Below are positions 33,472-40,491 of a stretch of DNA of 64,000 bases, piece by piece. Position 1 is the stretch's first letter, and every line of letters starts with the position of its first letter. The stretch covers positions 1-64,000 of the forward strand of contig NZ_BCWI01000007.1 of assembly GCF_001592125.1 (NCBI RefSeq), read 5' to 3'. Source of the stretch: Microbacterium hominis NBRC 15708 (lineage in GTDB: Bacteria > Actinomycetota > Actinomycetes > Actinomycetales > Microbacteriaceae). The translations under genes were made by a program, and so were the position numbers. The notes under the pieces were generated by a model. That model saw only the letters and a list, made by a program, of their open reading frames with translations. It had not been told where the DNA came from and did not search any database.

Positions 33472-34695
33472 TCACGCGCCGGATGCCGCCGCGCGGCGCA
33501 TGACCAGCGCCGCGGAGACGGTCGCCACCAGCACGGCGGCGGAGAAGACGAGGAGCACGATCGCCTGCGGGGCGACGGTGAGGCTCACCCCGATCGCGAG
33601 CACCGGAAGGGCCAGCCCGCAGTACGCCACCAGGAAGATGAGCGCGAGGGTCTCCCCGCGGCGGCCCGGCTCGGCCAGCCCCGCGGCGGTGGCGATGGCG
33701 GACTTGAACAGCACACCGACGCCGACGCCCGACACGACGCCGCCGACGAGGAAGACGCCGAGCGAGGGAGCGAACGCGCCGACGGCGACGGAAGCCAGCC
33801 CGACCGCGCAGCACACGGCCGCGATGGTCAGCTGGATGCGCAGCGGGACCGCGGCGAGTGCCGCTTGGCCGATCGCCGCCGCGGCGAAGACGCAGGACGC
33901 CGCGATGCCGGCGAGGAGGTGGTCGTGCTGATCGAACGTCGCGATGAGGATGGTGGGCGCGAGCGAGGTGAACAGCCCGAACAGGGCGAAGCCCGCGAAC
34001 GCCCCGAAACCGGCGGCCACGAACGCGGCGCGCCCGCGCGGGGGAGCGGCGATGCGTTGCGGCCGATAGCGCCGACGCTCCTCCGGCTCCGGCACCGTCT
34101 CGGGGACGCAGCTGACGGCGATCGCCGCGACGATGAGCAGGACGAGGAACACGGCGTGGGGGAGGACGAGCGGATCGGGGAGGAACTCGGCGAAGAGTCC
34201 GCCGATCAGCGGACCGAGCGCCAGGCCGCCCAGATTGGCGGCGCCGGCGACCGACGCCGCGACGACGACGCTCTCGGTGGGCCGGGCGTGGGTGCGCAGC
34301 TCGCCGAGGTGGGCGGTCGCCGTCGCGGTGAGGATTCCGACGCTCGCCCCGTTCACGAGCCGCGCCGCCAAGAGGCCCGGAACCTCCGTCCAGAGCAGGA
34401 ACATGCCGGCGGAGAGCGCGGCGATCAGAATCGCCACCGTCAGCATCCTTCGCCGGCCCATCCAGTCGCTCACGTGCCCGAGGAGGAACAGGCTGAGCAC
34501 GACACCCACCGCGAACGCGGCGAAGACGAGCGTGATGACCGCGACGGGGAAGCCGTCGCGCTCCTGATACAGCGGATACAGCGGGGTCGGGACGGTCGCG
34601 TAGGCCATCACGAGGACGAAGGCGCTCGCGACGACCCAGAACCCCGCCCCGTGCGAGATCTGCGGCAGCCCGAGCGGGGTGGCCCGCTGCGCCAT
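33472..34695 (-). CDS. MFS transporter
   Basis: 407 aa, twelve predicted membrane segments. The loop between helices 2 and 3 carries GHVSDWMGRRRMLTVAI, the MFS motif A (GxxxDxxGRR). A motif-C-like glycine-rich helix (GAANLGGLALGPLIGGLFAEFL) suggests a drug-efflux-type antiporter. It follows the DsbA gene by 3 bp, so it is the third gene of the peroxiredoxin-DsbA-MFS operon. Substrate unknown; a redox-active compound would fit the neighbours. Confidence 0.85.
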   Translation of the reverse strand: MAQRATPLGLPQISHGAGFWVVASAFVLVMAYATVPTPLYPLYQERDGFPVAVITLVFAAFAVGVVLSLFLLGHVSDWMGRRRMLTVAILIAALSAGMFLLWTEVPGLLAARLVNGASVGILTATATAHLGELRTHARPTESVVVAASVAGAANLGGLALGPLIGGLFAEFLPDPLVLPHAVFLVLLIVAAIAVSCVPETVPEPEERRRYRPQRIAAPPRGRAAFVAAGFGAFAGFALFGLFTSLAPTILIATFDQHDHLLAGIAASCVFAAAAIGQAALAAVPLRIQLTIAAVCCAVGLASVAVGAFAPSLGVFLVGGVVSGVGVGVLFKSAIATAAGLAEPGRRGETLALIFLVAYCGLALPVLAIGVSLTVAPQAIVLLVFSAAVLVATVSAALVMRRAAASGA

Positions 34696-34698
34696 GGG

Positions 34699-35235
34699 TC
34701 AGGACCCGCTTCCGTGGCCGGCGAGCGCCGACCGGATCGCCTCCGCGAGTCCTGCCGTCCCGGCCTCCACGAGGGCGCCGTTGAGGAAGAAGGTGGGGGT
34801 GCCGTTGACCCCGCTGCGGATGCCGCCCTCTTCGTCGGCCCGTATCCGAGCGGTGTACCGGTCCTCCGCGGCCGCCTTCCCCAGATCGGCGACGGCGAGG
34901 CCGAGCGCCTCGCAGATGCGCTGATAGAGCTGAGGGCCGAGGTCGATCTGGTTCTCGTAGAGCAGGTCGTGCGCCTGCCAGAACTCGCCGTGCTCCGCGG
35001 CGAACTCCGCGACGAAGGCGGCGTCGACGGCCTCGGGGTGGATCTGCGCGAGGGGGAAGTTGCGGAAGACGAATCGGATCTTCCCGTCGTACTCGTGCAG
35101 CAGCTGCTTCACGATCGGGAAGGCCTGGCCGCAGTACGGGCACTGGTAGTCGCCGTACTCGACCAGCGTCACCGGGGCGTCCGGCGGGCCGAAGCTGTGG
35201 TCGTGGTCGGAGACGGGGATGCGAAGGTGGGACAT
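34699..35235 (-). CDS. DsbA-family thioredoxin-fold oxidoreductase
   Basis: 178 aa. The CPYC active site (Cys32, Cys35) is in YGDYQCPYCGQAF and the cis-Pro loop is GVNGTPTFFLNGAL. A helical insertion (HPEAVDAAFVAEFAAEHGEFWQAHDLL) is typical of DsbA/FrnE-like proteins. There is no signal peptide, so the protein is probably cytoplasmic and acts as a thiol oxidoreductase rather than an exported folding factor. It lies 13 bp downstream of the peroxiredoxin gene. Confidence 0.88.
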   Translation of the reverse strand: MSHLRIPVSDHDHSFGPPDAPVTLVEYGDYQCPYCGQAFPIVKQLLHEYDGKIRFVFRNFPLAQIHPEAVDAAFVAEFAAEHGEFWQAHDLLYENQIDLGPQLYQRICEALGLAVADLGKAAAEDRYTARIRADEEGGIRSGVNGTPTFFLNGALVEAGTAGLAEAIRSALAGHGSGS

Positions 35236-35248
35236 GGCGGGTCCGATC

Positions 35249-35755
35249 TCAGGGGGAGGGCGTGGTGGGCGATGCCAGGGCGTCGAGCGCGTCGAGGACG
35301 CCGTCGACGCCCGGGTTCACGTCGATGGGCGACAGGTAGCTCCAGGCGATGACGCCCGAGGAGTCGATGACGAACAGCGCACGCGTGCTCGTGCCGGTGT
35401 GGAAGTCGTAGGCGCCGTAGCGCCGGGACACCTGCCCCTTCGGCTCGAAGTCGCTGAGCAGGGCGAAGGTGAAGCCGCGATCCGCGACGAAGGCCCGATG
35501 CGACCAGACGCCGTCGACGGAGACGCCGAACACCGCCGCGCCGTGGGCGGTGAGAAGGGGCATCGCCGCGTTGACGACATTGAGCTCGTCGCCGCACACC
35601 GCGCTCCAGTCGGCGGGGTAGAAGATGAGCACCACCGGCTGTCCGCGAAGGCTCGACAGGGTGACGGTGTCCTCCGGCGTGCGGTGCAGCGTGAAGTCCG
35701 GCGCCGCGGTGCCGGCGCCGAGGACGCTCTTCGGATGGTGTTCGACGTAGCCCAT
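35249..35755 (-). CDS. Peroxiredoxin (AhpC/TSA family)
   Basis: 168 aa from ATG 35755 (MGYVEHHPKS) after GAGGAG; a longer frame to 36016 lacks a ribosome site and is not peroxiredoxin-like. The peroxidatic Cys54 lies in YPADWSAVCGDEL, where the usual PxxxTxxC has Ser in place of Thr. No second Cys is present, so a 1-Cys mechanism using an external thiol donor is expected; the downstream DsbA-like protein is a candidate partner. It reduces peroxides and leads the redox operon. Confidence 0.85.
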   Translation of the reverse strand: MGYVEHHPKSVLGAGTAAPDFTLHRTPEDTVTLSSLRGQPVVLIFYPADWSAVCGDELNVVNAAMPLLTAHGAAVFGVSVDGVWSHRAFVADRGFTFALLSDFEPKGQVSRRYGAYDFHTGTSTRALFVIDSSGVIAWSYLSPIDVNPGVDGVLDALDALASPTTPSP

Positions 35756-36014
35756 CGTCGGCTCCTCTTCGCATCGGTCGGACGTTGTTCCCCTGCGCCA
35801 GACGGTACGCGCGTGCGGGCCCGCTGTCACAGGACAGATGTCGAAACGCGGGCGGGCCGGCGTGCGGGAGCCTCCCAGAGTCTGAACAAAAGTAGGAGCG
35901 CCGCGGTTCTCGTCCGGCGTTATCGTGAACGCGCTCCCGGCTCGATCAGCAGTCGGGAACACCGGATCGTCGTCCCGAGACCGCCTCGGGATCACATAAC
36001 CCTGGAGGTCGACC

Positions 36015-36851
36015 ATGTCTTTTGTGACGACGGAAGATGGCGCGGAAATCTACTTCAAGGACTGGGGTCCCCGTGACGCCCAGCCCATCATGTTCCACCA
36101 CGGCTGGCCGCTGTCCTCCGACGACTGGGACGCGCAGATGCTCTTCTTCCTGAACGCGGGCTACCGCGTCGTCGCCAGCGACCGCCGTGGTCACGGACGG
36201 TCCTCGCAGATCGCCACCGGCCACGACATGGACCACTACGCCAGCGACGCGAGCGCCGTGGTCGAGCACCTCGACCTCCGCAACGCGATTCACGTCGGAC
36301 ATTCGACCGGCGGCGGTCAGGTCGCGCGGTACGTCGCCCGGTACGGCGAACCCCAGCGGCGCGTCGCCAAGGCCGTGCTCGTCTCCTCGGTTCCGCCGCT
36401 GATGGTGCAGACCGCGGCGAACCCCGAGGGCACGCCGCTCTCCGTCTTCGACGGTTTCCGCAGCGCGCTCGCGGCGAACCGCGCGGAGTTCTACCAGGCG
36501 GTCGCGTCCGGGCCGTTCTACGGCTTCAACCGCGAGGGTGCGACGGTGTCCGAGCCCGTCATCGCCAACTGGTGGCGGCAGGGGATGACCGGCAGCGCGC
36601 AGGCCCACTACCTCGGCATCGCGGCCTTCTCCGAGACCGACCAGACCGACGACCTGACGTCGATCACCGTGCCCGTCCTGGTGCTCCAGGGCGACGACGA
36701 CCAGGTCGTGCCGTACAAGGATGCCGCGCTCAAGCAGCACGAGCTCCTGCAGAACTCGACCCTCAAGATCTACGAGGGCTACCCCCACGGCATGCTGACG
36801 ACCCACGCGGAGGTCATCAACCCCGACATCCTCGCCTTCATCCGGGCCTAG
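36015..36851 (+). CDS. Alpha/beta hydrolase, non-heme chloroperoxidase (perhydrolase) type
   Basis: 278 aa with CTGGAGG upstream of ATG 36015. The oxyanion region is HHGWPLSSDDWD, the nucleophile elbow is GHSTGGGQ, the acid is in VLQGDDDQVVP and the catalytic His in YPHGML. Trp and other features match cofactor-free haloperoxidases, which make peracids from acetate and H2O2 or hydrolyse esters. It is a single gene ended by a strong hairpin. The 260 bp upstream, divergent from the peroxiredoxin operon, hold no gene and presumably two promoters. Confidence 0.9.
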   Translation: MSFVTTEDGAEIYFKDWGPRDAQPIMFHHGWPLSSDDWDAQMLFFLNAGYRVVASDRRGHGRSSQIATGHDMDHYASDASAVVEHLDLRNAIHVGHSTGGGQVARYVARYGEPQRRVAKAVLVSSVPPLMVQTAANPEGTPLSVFDGFRSALAANRAEFYQAVASGPFYGFNREGATVSEPVIANWWRQGMTGSAQAHYLGIAAFSETDQTDDLTSITVPVLVLQGDDDQVVPYKDAALKQHELLQNSTLKIYEGYPHGMLTTHAEVINPDILAFIRA

Positions 36852-36871
36852 CCCGCGGCTCCGCCCTCGCG

Positions 36872-36903
36872 ACAGCGCACTCCGGAGGTCCGGAGTGCGC
36901 TGT
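36872..36903. terminator. Bidirectional hairpin terminator
   Basis: Perfect 15-bp arms (36872-36886 and 36889-36903) around a GG loop: ACAGCGCACTCCGGA and its complement. It lies between two convergent genes. There is no T-tract, as is common for actinobacterial terminators. Confidence 0.85.
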
Positions 36904-36913
36904 CCGCGTGGGC

Positions 36914-38065
36914 TCAGGCGCGGCGTCGCCCGACGGCGGCGAACGGGCCGTCGGGCGCGAACGCGTAGTCGGCGAACCGGGCGCCCATGCGCTCGTAGGC
37001 CGCCGCGTTGGGATGCAGACCGTCGTCGAGGTCGCCGATCTCGCTGTCGGGCAGCAGCGCACGACCGTCGAGCCAGAACAGCCGCGGGTCGTCGGCGCGA
37101 GCGGCCAGCACGTTCCCCCAGGCCTCGCGGACGATCGCGAGGCTCATCCCGCCGCGCTCGAGCTCCCGCGCGTCGCCGGCGCTCACCGCCTGGCCCGTCG
37201 CGGGGTCGATCACGGTCGGGCCCGGCATCCGCTCCAGGGACGGGCAGGGGATCGGCCCGATCGCGACGAGCGGCGTGTCGGGGTGGCCTTCCCGGATCGT
37301 GTCGAGCACGCCGTGCAGCACGGGTTCGAACAGGCGCCGGCGCAGGAGATCGCCGTTGACGACATTGACGCCGATCTCGATGCTGATGGCGTCGGCGGGG
37401 TGGTCGCGGATCGTCCGCGCCACGAAGGGATCGCCCACGGCGTTGCCGCTGAAGCCGAGGCTGCGCAGGCTCACCGCGCCCGCCGCCGCGGCCACCGCCG
37501 GCCACGTCCGGGTGGGCGCGGACGCCTCGCCGCACTGGCTGATGGACGAGCCGTGGTGCAGCCACACGGGCCGGGCGTCGCGGGGCGGCGCGAGAGGCGC
37601 GTCGGCGCGCAGCGCCACGAGCTCCACGGCTGTGGTGTGCGGGAGCCACACCTCGACGGCGTGCGCGCCGCGACCGGGTGCAGGAAGGGCGAAGGAGACC
37701 GTCACGGGGGGGCGCTCCTGGGTGAGCGCGCCGTCCGCGGCGACGAGGGTCTGCGCCGGGACGGGGACCGAGACGGAGCCTCGGCGCTCGCCGTCGACGA
37801 CGAGCTCGACGATCGCGGGCGCTCCGGGGGCGATCCCGATCACGACGAGCTCGACGGCGATCGCGCCTGCCGCGGTCGACGTGGCCACGCGCACGCCCGA
37901 GGTCATGGCCACCACGAAGTCGAAGCCGGGGTCGGGGATCTGCCGCCGCGTCCACTCCGGCAGCCGCCGCGGGCGCACCCCGTACCGCCCCGGCGCGAAG
38001 CCGAGCGCGCCGACCACCTCGACATCGGCCGAGGGGAACGGGGCCGTGTAGGTCAGGGCGCTCAT
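36914..38065 (-). CDS. SGNH/GDSL-type hydrolase, two-domain (carbohydrate esterase-like)
   Basis: 383 aa from ATG 38065, overlapping the LacI stop (ATGA). Residues 1-165 look like a beta-sandwich (VEVWLPHTTAVELVALRAD). The catalytic half opens LHHGSSISQCG (the Ser block, with GSS where GDS is usual), has SLGFSGNAVGD (Gly and Asn blocks) and ends DGLHPNAAAYERMG (Asp and His). This fits two-domain esterases that deacetylate glycans. Co-transcription with the LacI regulator places it in the sugar-use regulon. Confidence 0.82.
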   Translation of the reverse strand: MSALTYTAPFPSADVEVVGALGFAPGRYGVRPRRLPEWTRRQIPDPGFDFVVAMTSGVRVATSTAAGAIAVELVVIGIAPGAPAIVELVVDGERRGSVSVPVPAQTLVAADGALTQERPPVTVSFALPAPGRGAHAVEVWLPHTTAVELVALRADAPLAPPRDARPVWLHHGSSISQCGEASAPTRTWPAVAAAAGAVSLRSLGFSGNAVGDPFVARTIRDHPADAISIEIGVNVVNGDLLRRRLFEPVLHGVLDTIREGHPDTPLVAIGPIPCPSLERMPGPTVIDPATGQAVSAGDARELERGGMSLAIVREAWGNVLAARADDPRLFWLDGRALLPDSEIGDLDDGLHPNAAAYERMGARFADYAFAPDGPFAAVGRRRA

Positions 38066-39165
38066 CGCGGGTCGGCGTCGGGCGTGGACGACGAGGTTCC
38101 GCGCACCGGCGGGGCGGTCACCGTCCGCAGCAGCGTCTCCACCAGGTGCAGGCGGGCGGCGTCCCCGCCGCGGACCGTCGCGCCCGGGGCGTAGGCGGGA
38201 GCGATGGGGGTGGCATCCGCGGTGTCGTCCTCGTCCAGGGCGGCGATGAGGTACTGCGCCGCGCGCTCGCCCACGGCCGTCAGCCGCGGATCGATCGACG
38301 CGAGGTACGGGTCGGCATCCTCGCCGTAGCCGGCGACGTGGTCGTAGCCGATGATCGCGATGTCGTCGGGCACCCGCACGCCGGCGGCTTCCAGGCCCGC
38401 CGCCAGACCGATCGCGATGGCGTCGCTGCCGGCGAAGACGGCGTCGGTGTCGGGCGCCTGCGCGAGCAGCAGCTCGGCGGCGCGGTGCCCCCAGTCGCGG
38501 CTGAACTCGCCGTGCAGGATCACCGCGGGCTCCCGTCCCGCCGCGTGCACGGCTGCGGTGAAGCCGTCCGCGCGCTCCCGCACCGACGGCAACGCGGCCG
38601 CTGCCGTGACGTGGGCGATGCGCCGCCGGCCGGCCTCGAGGAGGGTCCGGGCCGCCAGCGCCCCTCCGGCGTGCTCGTCGGGGTGGACGCTCACCGCCCG
38701 GTCGGGCTCGTGCGGGCCGAACGCGTGCACGACGGGGTGGGAGTCGCTCGCGCCGATGTCGGCGATCGGGACGTCGGGACCCTCGCCGATCACGATGATG
38801 CCGTCGACCTGCCGATCGAGCATGTGCCGCACGTGCTGGTGGCGCCGCTGCGGATCGTGGCGCGCGTCGTAGAGGATGCTCGCCAGGTCGTGGTCGCTGA
38901 GGGCGCGGTTGATGCCGATCAGCACCGGCATGCAGAACGCGCCCGCGGCGTTCTCGGCGAGCACGCCGATGGTGCGGCTGCGTCCGAGGGCGACGCTGCG
39001 GGCCAGGGCGTTCGGTCGGTAGTCGAGGTCGCGCGCGGCATCCAGGACACGCTGTCGGGTCGCCTCGGCGACGCGCCCGGTGTCGTTCATCACCTGGGAG
39101 GCCGTGGGCACGGACACCCCTGCGGCCCGGGCGACGTCGGCCAGGCGCGCGGATCTCTGCGGCAT
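38062..39165 (-). CDS. LacI-family transcriptional regulator
   Basis: 367 aa from ATG 39165 (MPQRSARLADVAR) with AGAGGA upstream; the frame begins at 39183 but the ribosome site selects 39165. The HTH and hinge read RLADVARAAGVSVPTASQVMNDTGRVAEATRQRVLDAARDLDYRPNALARS, followed by a periplasmic-binding-like ligand domain (GVRVPDDIAIIGYDHVAGYGEDADPYLASID). SQVMN in place of SRVMN is a small variation. It probably binds the palindromes at 39211-39228 and 43135-43152 and releases them with a mannoside or rhamnoside-derived sugar. Confidence 0.9.
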   Translation of the reverse strand: MPQRSARLADVARAAGVSVPTASQVMNDTGRVAEATRQRVLDAARDLDYRPNALARSVALGRSRTIGVLAENAAGAFCMPVLIGINRALSDHDLASILYDARHDPQRRHQHVRHMLDRQVDGIIVIGEGPDVPIADIGASDSHPVVHAFGPHEPDRAVSVHPDEHAGGALAARTLLEAGRRRIAHVTAAAALPSVRERADGFTAAVHAAGREPAVILHGEFSRDWGHRAAELLLAQAPDTDAVFAGSDAIAIGLAAGLEAAGVRVPDDIAIIGYDHVAGYGEDADPYLASIDPRLTAVGERAAQYLIAALDEDDTADATPIAPAYAPGATVRGGDAARLHLVETLLRTVTAPPVRGTSSSTPDADPR

Positions 39166-39210
39166 GGGCACATCCTCTCGCAAGCGGTGGCGCTTCTGTC
39201 GCCCATCTTA

Positions 39211-39228
39211 TGCCAAAGCGCTTCGGCA
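39211..39228. promoter_or_regulatory. LacI operator, site 1
   Basis: TGCCAAAGCGCTTCGGCA, an 18-bp palindrome with one mismatch. It ends 1 bp before a TAGACT -10 (39230-39235), and GTG 39242 follows six nt later, so the serine-hydrolase mRNA is probably leaderless and blocked by the bound repressor. It also lies 46 bp upstream of lacI for autoregulation. It matches site 2 at 15-16 of 18 positions. Confidence 0.75.
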
Positions 39229-39241
39229 GTAGACTGGCGGC

Positions 39242-40459
39242 GTGACGGACGACCCGCAGACCCCCCGCATCCACCCCCGCGCGACCGCCCCGGCCCACGG
39301 CCACGTCCATCCCGCCTACGCCGGGGTGGCCGAGGCGTTCGCGCGCGTGCTCGAGAGCGATGCCGCCGGTGCGGCGCTCTCGATCGTCGTCGACGGGGAG
39401 ACGGTGGTCGACCTGTGGGGCGGCGCCGACCCCCTCTCGGGGCGGGCGTGGGAGCGTGAGAGCGCCACGCTGGCGTTCTCCGCGGCGAAAGGCATGGTGG
39501 CCCTGCTCGTGGCACAGCAGGTGCAGGCCGGTGCGCTCGATCCCGCGCTCCCCGTCGCGCACTACTGGCCGGAGTTCGCCGCAGCCGGCAAGGAGCGCAT
39601 CACCGTCGCCGACGTCCTGACGCACGTCGCCGGCATGCCCACCCTGCCGATCCGCGAGCCCGAGGACCTCCTCGATCCGCTCGCCCTCGCCGCCCGGGTC
39701 GCGGCGGCGCCGCCCGACTACGCCCCCCGCAGCGCTCGTGTCTACCACGTGCTCAGCTACGGGGTCATCGCCGCCGAGCTGCTCCGCCGCGTCACCGGGG
39801 ACGACGCGGCGACCCTGCTGCGCGAACGGGTCGCCGATCCGCTGGGTGCGGCGCTCTGGCTCGGGCTGCCGGCATCCGAGGACCGTCGCTACCTCCCCGC
39901 CCTCATGGAGCCGATCGTGCCGCCGCCCGCGCCGGCCGGTACGCCGGAGTCGACCGGCGCGGCCTGCGCGGCCGCCTTCCGCAGCACGGTGCAGATCGTC
40001 CCGTTGTTCGAACGGGTCGACGGGATGCTGGGCACCGAGCGGGTCAACGGCCTCCCCTTCCGACGCGCGCTCGTTCCCGGGGGCGGTCTGGTCGCGGACG
40101 CACGCGCCCTCGCCCGGGTGTACGGGGCGTGCGTCGCGCCGGTCGACGGGGTGCGTCTGCTCGACGACGACACCGTCGGCCTGGTGTCACGCGACTGGCT
40201 CGGCGGCATCCGCGAGCCGCTGTGCCTTCCCGGCGCCGCCGCGACCGTGCGGTGGGGGCTGGGGTTCGAGATCTCGCACGCTCTGAACCGCATGCTCGGC
40301 GACGGCTCGTTCGGTCATTCCGGCATGGGCGGCCGGCTCGCCTTCGCCCACGCCCCCTCGCGCACCGGCTTCGCTTTCGTGGGACAGCGGATGACCTTTC
40401 CGCCGCCCGGCCAGGACCCGCGGTGGGCGCTTCTGCTCGACGCGCTCGCCGCGGTGTGA
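39242..40459 (+). CDS. Beta-lactamase-fold serine hydrolase (class C/esterase type)
   Basis: 405 aa from GTG 39242. The SxxK nucleophile is in LAFSAAKGMVALL, the Tyr motif is in VYHVLSYGVIAAELLRRVTG, and a third motif near the end is FGHSGMGG (HxG in place of KTG). This set marks EstB-like esterases and D-amino-peptidase relatives, not true beta-lactamases. No signal peptide, so it is cytoplasmic. Operator site 1 sits across its promoter, tying it to the sugar regulon, perhaps for removing acyl groups from imported glycans. Confidence 0.85.
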   Translation: MTDDPQTPRIHPRATAPAHGHVHPAYAGVAEAFARVLESDAAGAALSIVVDGETVVDLWGGADPLSGRAWERESATLAFSAAKGMVALLVAQQVQAGALDPALPVAHYWPEFAAAGKERITVADVLTHVAGMPTLPIREPEDLLDPLALAARVAAAPPDYAPRSARVYHVLSYGVIAAELLRRVTGDDAATLLRERVADPLGAALWLGLPASEDRRYLPALMEPIVPPPAPAGTPESTGAACAAAFRSTVQIVPLFERVDGMLGTERVNGLPFRRALVPGGGLVADARALARVYGACVAPVDGVRLLDDDTVGLVSRDWLGGIREPLCLPGAAATVRWGLGFEISHALNRMLGDGSFGHSGMGGRLAFAHAPSRTGFAFVGQRMTFPPPGQDPRWALLLDALAAV

Positions 40460-40462
40460 CGG

Positions 40463-40483
40463 CCGGGGCGTGAGACGCCCCGG
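40463..40483. terminator. Bidirectional hairpin terminator
   Basis: CCGGGGCG (40463-40470), TGAGA loop, CGCCCCGG (40476-40483): a perfect 8-bp stem between the convergent serine hydrolase and beta-mannosidase genes. Confidence 0.75.
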
Positions 40484-40491
40484 GGCCGCCG

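Noticed and set aside
38066..39748. Upstream extension of the SGNH hydrolase frame
   Set aside because: It runs through the lacI gene in another frame; the ATGA overlap at 38062-38065 gives the real start.
39242..40459. True beta-lactamase resistance gene
   Set aside because: The third motif is HSG in place of KTG and there is no signal peptide; an EstB-like esterase fits better.
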